From JAVXTH01 sp036642795 (GTDB lineage: Bacteria > Bacillota_I > Bacilli_A > Erysipelotrichales > Erysipelotrichaceae), in the NCBI GenBank assembly GCA_036642795.1, contig JAVXTH010000001.1, positions 62,001 through 126,000 of the forward strand: 64,000 nucleotides of DNA. The letters run 5' to 3'. Numbering within the stretch: the first letter of the stretch is position 1; each line of letters opens with the position of its first letter. Shown here piece after piece: positions 24,018 through 31,830 of the stretch. The notes beneath the pieces were generated by a model. It was not told the DNA's origin. It worked only from the letters and a program-made list of their open reading frames with translations, and made no database searches. The position numbers were made by a program, and so were the translations under genes.

Positions 24018-25157
24018 TTATTTCAGCATTGCGCCGCTAATTACCATACGTTGTACTTCAGAAGTTCCTTCATAAATCTCAGTGATTTTCGCATCACGGA
24101 ACATTCTTTCAACTGGATAATCACGTGTATAACCATAACCTCCAAGTAATTGGATGGCTTTTGTTGTTACTTCCATAGCTACTTCAGCCGCAAATAATTT
24201 TGCTTCAGCAGCTGGAACTGTATATGGCATACCTTTTTCTTTACACATTGCTGCATTATATACTAAGAAACGAGCGGCATCGGTTTTAACTTGCATATCA
24301 GCTAGTTGGAATTGTGTATTTTGGAATTTCGCAATTGAACGACCAAATTGTTTACGTGATTTAACATAAGCAACCGCCTCATCAATCGCACCTTGAGCTA
24401 AGCCTAAAGCTTGAGCTGCAATACCAATACGTCCACCATCTAATGTCTGCATTGCAATTTTAAATCCTTTACCTTCTTGTCCAAGTAAGTTTTCTTTGGG
24501 AAGGCGAACATTATTGAAAATTAATTCACAAGTTGCGGAAGCACGAATTCCTAATTTCTTTTCATGTTTACCAATTGTGAATCCTGGTGTTCCTTTTTCA
24601 AGAATGAAAGCTGAAATACCACGTGTACCTTGTGATTTATCACTCATTGCGAAAATAATATATACATCCGCTTCACCAGCATTGGTAATGAAGATTTTTG
24701 AACCATTGATGATATAATCATCACCATCTTTAACCGCTGTTGTTTGTTGACCAGCTGCATCAGTACCAGCATTTGGTTCTGTTAAACCAAAAGCTCCTAA
24801 TTTTTTACCTGAACATAAATCCGGTAAATATTTAGCTTTTTGTTCTGGTGTACCAAAAGCATAAATTGGGCTAGTACCAAGAGATGTATGGGCCGATAAA
24901 ATTACTCCAGTTGTTCCACACACTTTGCTTAATTCTTCAACCGCAATAATATAAGATAAGTAATCTGCACCAGCTCCTCCAAATTCCCTAGGGAATGGAA
25001 TACCAAGCATTTTACATTTTTCCATTTTTGCGACTGTTTCTTTTGGGAAGCGTTCTTCTTCGTCGATTTCTCCGGCGATCGGTTTAACTTCTTTTTCAGC
25101 GAACTCGGAAAATAGTTTTTTCATCATTTGTTGTTGTTGCGTTAACGCGAAATCCAT
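24018..25157 (-). CDS. bcd: Butyryl-CoA dehydrogenase
   Basis: A 379-residue acyl-CoA dehydrogenase. FAD and substrate motifs GAFGLTEPNAGTDA and YIINGSKIFITNAGEADV are intact, as is the catalytic glutamate in ITEIYEGTSEVQRM near the C-terminus, placed as in short-chain Bcd enzymes. It is the first gene of the operon bcd-etfB-etfA-hbd-crt and works with EtfAB. ATG 25157 (MDFALTQQQ) has GAGAGGAGAACACTT before it; the longer frame does not. Confidence 0.94.
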   Translation of the reverse strand: MDFALTQQQQMMKKLFSEFAEKEVKPIAGEIDEEERFPKETVAKMEKCKMLGIPFPREFGGAGADYLSYIIAVEELSKVCGTTGVILSAHTSLGTSPIYAFGTPEQKAKYLPDLCSGKKLGAFGLTEPNAGTDAAGQQTTAVKDGDDYIINGSKIFITNAGEADVYIIFAMSDKSQGTRGISAFILEKGTPGFTIGKHEKKLGIRASATCELIFNNVRLPKENLLGQEGKGFKIAMQTLDGGRIGIAAQALGLAQGAIDEAVAYVKSRKQFGRSIAKFQNTQFQLADMQVKTDAARFLVYNAAMCKEKGMPYTVPAAEAKLFAAEVAMEVTTKAIQLLGGYGYTRDYPVERMFRDAKITEIYEGTSEVQRMVISGAMLK

Positions 25158-25283
25158 AAGTGTTCTCCTCTCCATCTTTTAATATTGTTTGATCCATCCA
25201 AAATTCTATTACAATAATAGGATGTTTGAAATCATGAGTTTACAAGTGAAGGAAACCCTTCCTTGAATCATATTCCATGTTTC

Positions 25284-25312
25284 ATTTTATCCCTGATTTT
25301 ACTCCTCGTCAA
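25284..25312 (-). promoter_or_regulatory. Promoter of the bcd operon
   Basis: On the minus strand TTGACG (25312-25307) and TAAAAT (25289-25284) are spaced by 17 bases, giving a leader of about 120 bases before bcd. The first Rex site ends six bases upstream of the -35 box. Confidence 0.8.
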
Positions 25313-25317
25313 TAGTC

Positions 25318-25335
25318 TTGTTAATATTTTAACAA
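25318..25335. promoter_or_regulatory. Rex operator 1
   Basis: TTGTTAA-TATT-TTAACAA is a perfect match to the clostridial Rex operator TTGTTAA-N4-TTAACAA. It sits just upstream of the bcd promoter. Confidence 0.85.
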
Positions 25336-25349
25336 TCAAATTAGGTAAT

Positions 25350-25367
25350 TTGTTAATATTTTAACAA
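25350..25367. promoter_or_regulatory. Rex operator 2
   Basis: An identical 18-base copy of Rex operator 1, centred 32 bases away (about three helical turns), midway between the divergent promoters. Confidence 0.85.
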
Positions 25368-25380
25368 GTATGCGCTTACA
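25367..25380. promoter_or_regulatory. cre-like site between bcd and thl
   Basis: On the minus strand TGTAAGCGCATACT resembles the cre consensus in its left half and core, but the right half is weak. It adjoins Rex operator 2. Confidence 0.4.
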
Positions 25381-25392
25381 TTGCTATTTCAC

Positions 25393-25410
25393 TTATTAAA
25401 TAATTCACAA
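25393..25410. promoter_or_regulatory. Degenerate Rex operator 3 upstream of thl
   Basis: TTATTAA-ATAA-TTCACAA keeps the Rex spacing with one change in the left half and the alternative TTCACAA right half. It ends four bases before the thl -35 box. Confidence 0.55.
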
Positions 25411-25414
25411 ATGG

Positions 25415-25444
25415 TTGACAATCGGTTTAATTTTGGGGTAATAT
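25415..25444 (+). promoter_or_regulatory. Promoter of thl
   Basis: TTGACA (25415-25420) and TAATAT (25439-25444) are spaced by 18 bases, about 37 bases before the thl start. Confidence 0.75.
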
Positions 25445-25480
25445 ATTAAAGTACAATAAAGAAAGAAGGCAGGATTAAAA

Positions 25481-26683
25481 ATGAAAAAAGCTTATATTGT
25501 TAGCGCTAAAAGAAGCGCAATCGGAAGTTTCTTAGGTGGTCTTACAAATGTCAAAGCAGTTGATCTTGGTGCAACGGTAGTAAAAGGTTTATTAGCAGAT
25601 GCTAATGTAAAACCAGAAGATGTAAATGAATTAATTTGTGGTAATGTTTTATCTGCTGGTTTAGGTCAAAATATTGGTCGCCAGGTTTCTTTAGCTGCAG
25701 GCATTCCTGAGAGTGTTTGTGCTCACAGTGTTAACATGGTTTGTGGTTCAGGTTTACGTACGGTAATGGAAGCCGTGATGTCAATTCAAGCTGGTTTCAA
25801 CGAAATTGTTGTAGCTGGTGGTGTTGAATCAATGAGTGGAGCACCTTATCTTGTTCCCGCTAATTCACGTACTGGTAACAAAATGGGTAATTTCACTGCA
25901 ATCGATCATATGATTTATGATTCATTAACGGATGCTATGAATAATATCCATATGGGTGTTACGGCAGAAAACATTGCGAATAAATATAATATTACGCGTG
26001 AAATGCAAGATTCTTTTGCTTTTGCTTCTCAACAAAAAGCGATTGCTGCGGTTGATAGTGGAAGATTTAAAGATGAAATTGTTCCCGTTGAAGTTAAAAT
26101 GAGAAAAGAAACAGTTACCTTTGATACAGATGAACATCCTAATCGTAAATCAACATTAGAGAAATTAGCTACTTTACGCCCTGCTTTCGTTAAAGATGGT
26201 AGTGTTACCGCAGGTAATGCTTCTGGTATTAACGATGGAGCTAGTTTCGTTCTAGTAGCAAGTGAAGATGCTGTTAAGAAACATAACTTAAATGTTCTTT
26301 GTGAAATCGTTGGCTTTGGTCAAGGTGGTGTTGATCCAAAAACAATGGGCTTAGGTCCTACACCAGCAATTCGCAATGCTTTAAATTATGCTAACTTGAA
26401 ACTTAATGATATTGAATTAGTAGAATTAAATGAAGCATTCGCTGCTCAATCACTTGGCGTTGTTCATGAATTAGTTGAAGAACATCATATTGATCGTGAA
26501 GCTTTCTTAGCAAAAACAAATGTAAATGGTGGTGCCATTGCTTTAGGTCACCCAGTTGGAGCAAGTGGAAACAGAATCTTAGTTACACTAATCCATGAAA
26601 TGATAAAACGTGATGAACACCTAGGCTTAGCTTCCCTATGTATCGGTGGCGGTATGGGTACATGTGTCATTGTTAAACGTTAA
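25481..26683 (+). CDS. thl: Acetyl-CoA C-acetyltransferase (thiolase)
   Basis: A 400-residue thiolase that condenses two acetyl-CoA to acetoacetyl-CoA, the first step to butyrate. The acylated cysteine is Cys88 in NMVCGSGLRTV, the active-site His lies in LNEAFAAQ and GGAIALGHPVGASG, and the second Cys in SLCIGGGMGTC. It is divergent from the bcd operon and shares its Rex-rich control region, so all steps from acetyl-CoA to butyryl-CoA are encoded here. A strong terminator follows. Confidence 0.95.
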   Translation: MKKAYIVSAKRSAIGSFLGGLTNVKAVDLGATVVKGLLADANVKPEDVNELICGNVLSAGLGQNIGRQVSLAAGIPESVCAHSVNMVCGSGLRTVMEAVMSIQAGFNEIVVAGGVESMSGAPYLVPANSRTGNKMGNFTAIDHMIYDSLTDAMNNIHMGVTAENIANKYNITREMQDSFAFASQQKAIAAVDSGRFKDEIVPVEVKMRKETVTFDTDEHPNRKSTLEKLATLRPAFVKDGSVTAGNASGINDGASFVLVASEDAVKKHNLNVLCEIVGFGQGGVDPKTMGLGPTPAIRNALNYANLKLNDIELVELNEAFAAQSLGVVHELVEEHHIDREAFLAKTNVNGGAIALGHPVGASGNRILVTLIHEMIKRDEHLGLASLCIGGGMGTCVIVKR

Positions 26684-26697
26684 TAAAAGCTACTTTA

Positions 26698-26726
26698 AAA
26701 CTCGTTAGATTATGACGAGTTTTTTT
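26698..26726 (+). terminator. Terminator of thl
   Basis: An 8-bp stem AAACTCGT (26698-26705) / ACGAGTTT (26715-26722) is followed by a run of T. Confidence 0.9.
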
Positions 26727-26789
26727 GTATCTACATTGCTTTTAACTTCATTCCCGACTATAATATGGTAATGAAAGTGAGGGGCCTTT

Positions 26790-27671
26790 ATGCAAAATCA
26801 ATTTTCAAATGAAACAATGCAATTATTACTACATCGTCAAAAAGATGAAGTAACCGGAGCCATTGTTTATGATATTATGGCAAAAAATGAGAAACAAGAA
26901 AAAAACAAAAAAATCTTAGCTCAAATGGCAAAAGATGAACGGGAACATGCAGGTATTTGGGCGAACTTTACAAAGCAAGAAGTAAAACCAAATCGAATGA
27001 GAATAAAATGGTTAACCTTTCTAAATTGGTTATTAGGTTTCACCTTTGTATTAAAGATTATCTCGAAAGATGAACAAATTGCTCAAGTAGAATATGAAAT
27101 TCTATCAAAAGATGTTCCAGAAGCAATTAATATTGAAAAAGATGAACGTCGCCATGAACTTGCTTTAATTGAAATATTAGATGAAGAACGACTTCAATAT
27201 GTAGGTAGTATGGTACTTGGCCTTAACGATGCTTTGGTTGAATTGACAGGAACCATCGCTGGTATGACCTTTGCCCTTGCCAACACCCAGCTTGTCGCAA
27301 TGTCTGGTATTATCACTGGAGTATCCGCTACCTTATCGATGGCAGCTAGTAATTACTTAGCGGAACGAGCAGATGGAAATCCGAATGCGATGAAATCAAG
27401 CATGTATACCGGAATCGCTTATTTATGTACGGTTGTACTCTTAGTCCTTCCCTATTTATTCTTTGATTCAGCTCATTATATCTATGCTTTGGTTACGATG
27501 TTAGGCATTGTAATCTTAATTATATTCTTTTTTAACTTCTATATCAGTGTCGCAAAAGGTTATAATTTCAAAAGTCGTTTCATGGAAATGGCTACCATTT
27601 CCTTAAGTGTTGCAGCGATTTCATTTGTAATCGGTTTACTTGTTAAACAATTCTTAGGCATTGATCTATAA
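26790..27671 (+). CDS. Ferritin-like/VIT fusion iron transporter (MbfA-type)
   Basis: A 293-residue two-domain protein. The first 130 residues form a rubrerythrin-like helical domain with two ExxH units, KDEREHAG and KDERRHELALI, fit for a di-iron site. The rest is a VIT1/CCC1-type membrane domain with five helices, starting VGSMVLGLNDALVELTGTIAG. The same fusion occurs in MbfA, an iron exporter of alphaproteobacteria, where the ferritin-like part faces the cytoplasm. An iron or manganese efflux role is inferred from that. GTGAGGGGCC before ATG supports the start. The VOC gene follows after 38 bases. Confidence 0.85.
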   Translation: MQNQFSNETMQLLLHRQKDEVTGAIVYDIMAKNEKQEKNKKILAQMAKDEREHAGIWANFTKQEVKPNRMRIKWLTFLNWLLGFTFVLKIISKDEQIAQVEYEILSKDVPEAINIEKDERRHELALIEILDEERLQYVGSMVLGLNDALVELTGTIAGMTFALANTQLVAMSGIITGVSATLSMAASNYLAERADGNPNAMKSSMYTGIAYLCTVVLLVLPYLFFDSAHYIYALVTMLGIVILIIFFFNFYISVAKGYNFKSRFMEMATISLSVAAISFVIGLLVKQFLGIDL

Positions 27672-27709
27672 TATAGATAACAATTTATTTTAATAAAGGA
27701 GCTAATAAT

Positions 27710-28132
27710 ATGATACAATCCATTGTCCACATTGCTTTAGTTGTAAAGGATTATGATGAAGCAATCGATTTCTACACAAAGAAACTTCACTTTACGTTAA
27801 TTGAAGATACTTATCAACCCGAGCAAGATAAACGATGGGTCGTAATTGCTCCCCCAGGATCTTGTGGGACAACCATTTTACTGGCACGCGCTTCAAAGAG
27901 CGAGCAAGAGCCATTTATTGGCAATCAGGCGGGTGGAAGAGTATTCTTATTTCTAGGAACCGATGATTTTTATCGAGACTACAATGAAATGATGGAAAAA
28001 GGTATTACTTTTGTAAGGCCTCCTAAGAAACAAGACTATGGCATTGTGGCTGTCTTTAAGGATCTTTATGGAAATCTTTGGGATTTGGTTGAGTTTAATG
28101 AAAACCACCCGATGTATCAACGCGTTAAATAA
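27710..28132 (+). CDS. VOC (glyoxalase/bleomycin-resistance) family protein
   Basis: A 140-residue protein with two beta-alpha-beta-beta-beta units: VHIALVVKDYDEAIDFYTK at the start and VAVFKDLYGNLWDLVEF at the end, giving potential metal ligands His8 and Glu near residue 130. The exact substrate cannot be told; family members are lyases, dioxygenases or resistance proteins. Likely co-transcribed with the preceding VIT-type gene and followed by a terminator. Confidence 0.85.
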   Translation: MIQSIVHIALVVKDYDEAIDFYTKKLHFTLIEDTYQPEQDKRWVVIAPPGSCGTTILLARASKSEQEPFIGNQAGGRVFLFLGTDDFYRDYNEMMEKGITFVRPPKKQDYGIVAVFKDLYGNLWDLVEFNENHPMYQRVK

Positions 28133-28146
28133 CTATTAGACAAAGA

Positions 28147-28166
28147 AAAAGACCTTGCGGTCTTTT
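28147..28166. terminator. Bidirectional terminator
   Basis: An 8-bp stem AAAAGACC / GGTCTTTT with a 4-base loop, flanked by A on the left and T on the right, serves the VOC gene and the convergent YcxB-like gene. Confidence 0.9.
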
Positions 28167-28167
28167 T

Positions 28168-28689
28168 TTACTGTAACCATGCGGTTTTAAACGCTTTGAT
28201 AAATTCATCACTATCATTTTTACTATCAAAAACTCTGATTGGTAATAAAATCGTTTGATGCTTACCATATTGAAATACGATTAATTCATTAATTGTCTCA
28301 AAGGTAGTCACATCACGATATAAAATATTATGACTCTTATTATCTCGATAAACAAGTTGTTTCTTTTCAAAACGAAGTTTAACTTCTTGAAAGCCAGTTA
28401 TATTCATATCCTTTAAAGTATTCTCATTTACCTTATAATTAAAATAAAGAATCCATAGATTAGGAGCAATTAAATACATCCATGCAAAGACTGCGACAAC
28501 ACAGATAATGGAAGGTATTGTTTGCGTATAAAGTCTTCCAAAGATGAAAATAATTAAGATCAATACCGGTACAAACCATGCAAAGACCAATTTTCTTTTC
28601 ATATAGGTTTCACTATTTCTTACTTGATATCTTAAGAAGCTTAAATATTCTTTTGTTTCTAATGTATAAGTAAATTGTTGATTGAGCAT
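28168..28689 (-). CDS. YcxB-like membrane protein, copy 1
   Basis: A 173-residue protein with an N-terminal cytoplasmic stretch (NQQFTYTLETKEYLSFLRYQ), two membrane segments near residues 33-52 and 58-76, and a C-terminal YcxB-type domain (GFQEVKLRFEKKQLVYRD, then QTILLPIRVFDSK). It is clearly paralogous to the protein at 31192-31740. Function of YcxB-like proteins is unknown. GGAGGTAGCGT precedes the ATG. Confidence 0.75.
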   Translation of the reverse strand: MLNQQFTYTLETKEYLSFLRYQVRNSETYMKRKLVFAWFVPVLILIIFIFGRLYTQTIPSIICVVAVFAWMYLIAPNLWILYFNYKVNENTLKDMNITGFQEVKLRFEKKQLVYRDNKSHNILYRDVTTFETINELIVFQYGKHQTILLPIRVFDSKNDSDEFIKAFKTAWLQ

Positions 28690-28790
28690 ACGCTACCTCC
28701 AAAGATGAATAATACTTTTCAGTCAATGGTACAATTGTACACCAAATATCTTCATCGTCAATACTTTTAGGTAGAACGTAGCAAGAATTA

Positions 28791-29516
28791 TTATTTATAT
28801 AATCTTGTATACTTTTCGAAATATATATTATTGTTATCTTCTGTTCCTTCAATATTTAGTGATTGAAATACCGGAGGAATTTCTCCTGCTTTTAGTATTT
28901 CACTGGCACATTCGACACTGATTGATTGAACAATAAAGGAATTCGCCATGGAAGATGTTGGACACATCGTTGCTTGTAAACCATCTAGTTTAAGACAGCT
29001 ATCGCCTACTTCACCACAGTTATCAATAACAACATCCGCAATATCCATTAAGTGTTTTCCACTTACATGACGAGCCGTTGTTGCTTTTGAATGTTTACTA
29101 CTCGTAATCGCAATGACCTTAGCACCCTTTTTATGCGCTTCTAACGCCATTTCAATTGGATAGGCATTACGTCCTGAGTTTGAAGCTATTAACAGTACAT
29201 CCCCTTTGCTAACGCCATAGAGTTCAATTAAGATGCTAGCATAGCCTGGTAGTCGTTCAATAGAACCACTTTTCGTTGGATGTTCATTTAAAGTTAATTC
29301 TGTTGTGAGAATTGGAACCGTAAAGGCCAAACCACCAGCACGGCCATAAAACTCTTCACTAACCGTATGCGAATGACCACTACCTGTAACAAAGAATTTA
29401 TGACCATCTAGATGAGCCTTAGCGATTAAGTCTGCCGCTTTTTTAATTTCTTTGCTTTGTGTTTTTTGAATCTGTTTCACCACGTTTAAACCTGTTTCAA
29501 AAACCTCTTCAATCAT
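28791..29516 (-). CDS. SIS-domain sugar-phosphate-binding protein, second copy
   Basis: A 241-residue single SIS-domain protein with FVTGSGHSHTVSEEFYGRAGG near residue 40 and LLIASNSGRNAYPIEMAL near 107, and VIAITSSKHS after it. The family includes UPF0309 and GlcNAc/MurNAc-phosphate-handling proteins. It lies 41 bases after a GntR/UTRA regulator in the same direction, so it is probably regulated by it, and the whole neighbourhood is devoted to amino sugars. The reaction is not established. Confidence 0.83.
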   Translation of the reverse strand: MIEEVFETGLNVVKQIQKTQSKEIKKAADLIAKAHLDGHKFFVTGSGHSHTVSEEFYGRAGGLAFTVPILTTELTLNEHPTKSGSIERLPGYASILIELYGVSKGDVLLIASNSGRNAYPIEMALEAHKKGAKVIAITSSKHSKATTARHVSGKHLMDIADVVIDNCGEVGDSCLKLDGLQATMCPTSSMANSFIVQSISVECASEILKAGEIPPVFQSLNIEGTEDNNNIYFEKYTRLYK

Positions 29517-29557
29517 AATAATCCTCCTATCATAACCCTTCAGGGTATAAGCTAACT

Positions 29558-30274
29558 TTATATAAGCGTACTCACATTGCTATAAGTATAATGTTCATGA
29601 TGATAATAAGATGAACCATATTCAATTGCTTGTTGTTGATTGTTATATAACACGGCTTCAACTTCAAGTGCGACTCCGGTGTTTTGTTCATATAAGGCTT
29701 GAGCAATTTCACCACTCACTTCAACCGCTTTTATTTCTTCTTTATTCAATTTTAAAACTTGATGATACGATTCTGAAAAGACTCGATATAATGAATCATG
29801 TTCTAAATCAAAACCCTTCAAATCTTTAATATAAGCAACGGGAACATATAATGTTTCATATACCATTGCGATATCATCTCCATAACGAATTCGCTTTAAA
29901 TGATGACATAAATCATTTACTTTTATGCCTAACTTCCTTGCCACGATTTCATCGGCTTTAATTTCTTCCAGACATAATATTTTACTGCTTACTTTAAATT
30001 TTCTAGCTTCCATTTGTTGTGTAAAACTACGAATTTTACTATCTCTTTGAAAATTAAGTGGTGCTACAAAGGCCCCTCTTCCATCAATGCGATACAACAA
30101 TCCTTTCACAATCAATTGATCAATCACTTGTCGAATGGTCATTCTAGATACTTTAAAACGTTCCGTAAGTTCTCTTTCACTTGGTAGTTTTTCATTTTCT
30201 AAGAACTGTTTGTTAACAATTTCTTTTTCAATCCTTTGCATAATTACTTCATATTTACGTTTATTTTCACTCAT
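29558..30274 (-). CDS. GntR-family regulator with UTRA effector domain
   Basis: A 238-residue HutC/NagR-type regulator: winged helix in the first 75 residues (LPSERELTERFKVSRMTIRQ) and a UTRA ligand domain after it (YGSSYYHHEHYTY near the end). Such proteins sense sugar phosphates such as GlcN6P or GlcNAc6P. ATG 30274 is chosen because GGGTGAACTT precedes it. It is divergent from the NIF3-like gene, and the perfect palindrome ATTGTCTAGACAAT between them is the likely operator; the co-directional SIS gene completes the probable regulon. Confidence 0.88.
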   Translation of the reverse strand: MSENKRKYEVIMQRIEKEIVNKQFLENEKLPSERELTERFKVSRMTIRQVIDQLIVKGLLYRIDGRGAFVAPLNFQRDSKIRSFTQQMEARKFKVSSKILCLEEIKADEIVARKLGIKVNDLCHHLKRIRYGDDIAMVYETLYVPVAYIKDLKGFDLEHDSLYRVFSESYHQVLKLNKEEIKAVEVSGEIAQALYEQNTGVALEVEAVLYNNQQQAIEYGSSYYHHEHYTYSNVSTLI

Positions 30275-30341
30275 AAGTTCACCCACTTTACTTATTCATT
30301 CTATTATCAATGAAATCCTTTGCTTTTTAACATAATTTAAG

Positions 30342-30347
30342 TATAAT
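30342..30347 (+). promoter_or_regulatory. -10 box of the NIF3-like gene promoter
   Basis: TATAAT lies 14 bases upstream of the GntR-type palindrome; a TTGCTT at 30320-30325 is a possible -35 at 16 bases. Confidence 0.55.
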
Positions 30348-30360
30348 ATAATATATAAAG

Positions 30361-30374
30361 ATTGTCTAGACAAT
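30361..30374. promoter_or_regulatory. Perfect palindromic operator for the GntR/UTRA regulator
   Basis: ATTGTCTAGACAAT is a perfect 14-base palindrome of the type bound by HutC/NagR-like regulators. It lies between about +8 and +21 of the NIF3-like transcript, where a bound repressor would stop elongation. Confidence 0.7.
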
Positions 30375-30394
30375 TTTAGAAAGAATGGTGAAGA

Positions 30395-31177
30395 ATGAAA
30401 GTTCAAGATGTGATGAATCATTTAGAAGCAACTGGTACTTGGGTTAATTGGGATGAATCAAGAGATTATCTTTTATATGGAGATAGCAATCAAACCATCA
30501 CAAAAGTTGGTGTTTGTTGGGTTGCGACAATGCAAGTGATTGAACAAGCACTTCATGAAGGTATTAATTTTATTATTTCTCATGAAAATCCGTTTTATCA
30601 TGCGACTACTTCCCCACAACGTCTAGTTTCTAACAGTATTAATCTTAAGAAGCATTTACTTGATCAAGGTAATATTGCGGTTTATCGCTGTCATGATGTT
30701 TGGGATAAAATACCGGAATATGGAGTAAGTGATCAATGGGCAAAGCGACTTGGTTTTGATTTCAAACGTGAAACTACCTCTTATCTACAATCGGCTATTA
30801 TTCCTGAAATGAGTGTGAAGCAATTAGCTCAACACGTCGCTCATTGTTTAAAACAGGATGGTGAAGATGGTGTCATTGTATTAGGTAATCTAGATAATAA
30901 AGTAACTCGTTTAGCAATGGGAACCGGTGCTGCTACGAATATCTTTGAGATGTTAAAGGAATGTTGTGATGTTGTCATTGTCAGTGATGATGGAATTAGT
31001 AATTACTACCAAGCTCAATATGCGATTGATAATGAATTACCGATGATTATTGTCAATCATGCTGGTTGTGAAATATGTGGATTAAAAGCAATGGAAGCTT
31101 ATTTCCATAAAGTCATGCCCGAATTAGATGTAACGTATTTAAAGGAAGGTTACAAGTTTCAATATATCGTCGACTAA
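30395..31177 (+). CDS. NIF3-like dinuclear metal centre protein
   Basis: A 260-residue protein of the NIF3/DUF34 family, with metal-ligand-type motifs ISHENPFYH near residue 65 (usually HHP in classical members) and NHAGCEICGL near 222, and the GTGAA loop near 172. The family forms hexameric rings with two metal ions per subunit and has no settled reaction. The sequence is divergent from YqfO, and it is divergently transcribed from a GntR/UTRA regulator, so a special role in sugar-phosphate metabolism is possible. Confidence 0.72.
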   Translation: MKVQDVMNHLEATGTWVNWDESRDYLLYGDSNQTITKVGVCWVATMQVIEQALHEGINFIISHENPFYHATTSPQRLVSNSINLKKHLLDQGNIAVYRCHDVWDKIPEYGVSDQWAKRLGFDFKRETTSYLQSAIIPEMSVKQLAQHVAHCLKQDGEDGVIVLGNLDNKVTRLAMGTGAATNIFEMLKECCDVVIVSDDGISNYYQAQYAIDNELPMIIVNHAGCEICGLKAMEAYFHKVMPELDVTYLKEGYKFQYIVD

Positions 31178-31191
31178 AAAAAAGAAGGACT

Positions 31192-31740
31192 TTATCCCTC
31201 AACGGAAGAAGTTCTTCTTTTTGTTTCGCCCCATGCTATTTCAAATTCTTTGATAAAGGCTTTTATTTGTTCTTGGTTGTCAAATACTCGAAATGGTAAT
31301 AATATAGTTTGCTGTTTCCCATATTGAAATACAAATAAGTCTTCAAGTGGTGAAAAAGCAAGAATATCTTTATAAAGAATCGTATGATTATTTTGATCAT
31401 GATAAACCAATTGTTTTTCTTCAAAATGAATCTTAACTTCTTTAAAACCTGTAATATTCATTTTTTTCAATGTATCATCATTGATCCGATGATTAAAATA
31501 AGAGACCCATAAGGTTGGCGCAAATGAAAACATCCAAAGCATCGCAACCGCAATTGCGAAAAGATTCCATACTAGCTTTGTATAAAGATTCGTGAAAATC
31601 ATTGTACATAAAATAAGCGCTGGTAAACTGGTTCTTAATAAAAGTTTCTTTCCTTGAAATTCTCTAGAATTTCTTAATTGATATTTAAGAAAACTTAGAT
31701 ATTCCTCATTTTTTAAGGTAAATGTGAATTGTTGATTCAT
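31192..31740 (-). CDS. YcxB-like membrane protein, copy 2
   Basis: A 182-residue paralogue of the protein at 28168-28689: the same opening (MNQQFTFTLKNEEYLSFLKY), two membrane segments and the C-terminal block GFKEVKIHFEEKQLVYHD and QTILLPFRVFDN. ATG 31740 follows TAGGAGGACGTTTA, which decides the start over the longer frame. The two copies bracket the SIS, GntR and NIF3 genes, suggesting an old duplication. Function is unknown. Confidence 0.75.
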   Translation of the reverse strand: MNQQFTFTLKNEEYLSFLKYQLRNSREFQGKKLLLRTSLPALILCTMIFTNLYTKLVWNLFAIAVAMLWMFSFAPTLWVSYFNHRINDDTLKKMNITGFKEVKIHFEEKQLVYHDQNNHTILYKDILAFSPLEDLFVFQYGKQQTILLPFRVFDNQEQIKAFIKEFEIAWGETKRRTSSVEG

Positions 31741-31802
31741 TAAACGTCCTCCTATAATTAATCCTACGATACTATCTTTAATATAAACCATTTGAATAGA
31801 AT

Positions 31803-31828
31803 AAGAAAGTGGGCGAGCCCACTTTCTT
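31803..31828 (-). terminator. Terminator of the PTS-nanE operon
   Basis: A long GC-containing stem AAGAAAGTGGG / CCCACTTTCTT closes around a 4-base loop; the minus-strand T-run is short, so it may act with Rho or as an mRNA end. Confidence 0.75.
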
Positions 31829-31830
31829 GA

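Noticed and set aside
28613..28852. 79-codon minus-strand frame between the SIS and YcxB-like genes
   Set aside because: It overlaps both genes in another frame, has no ribosome site and no protein-like composition.
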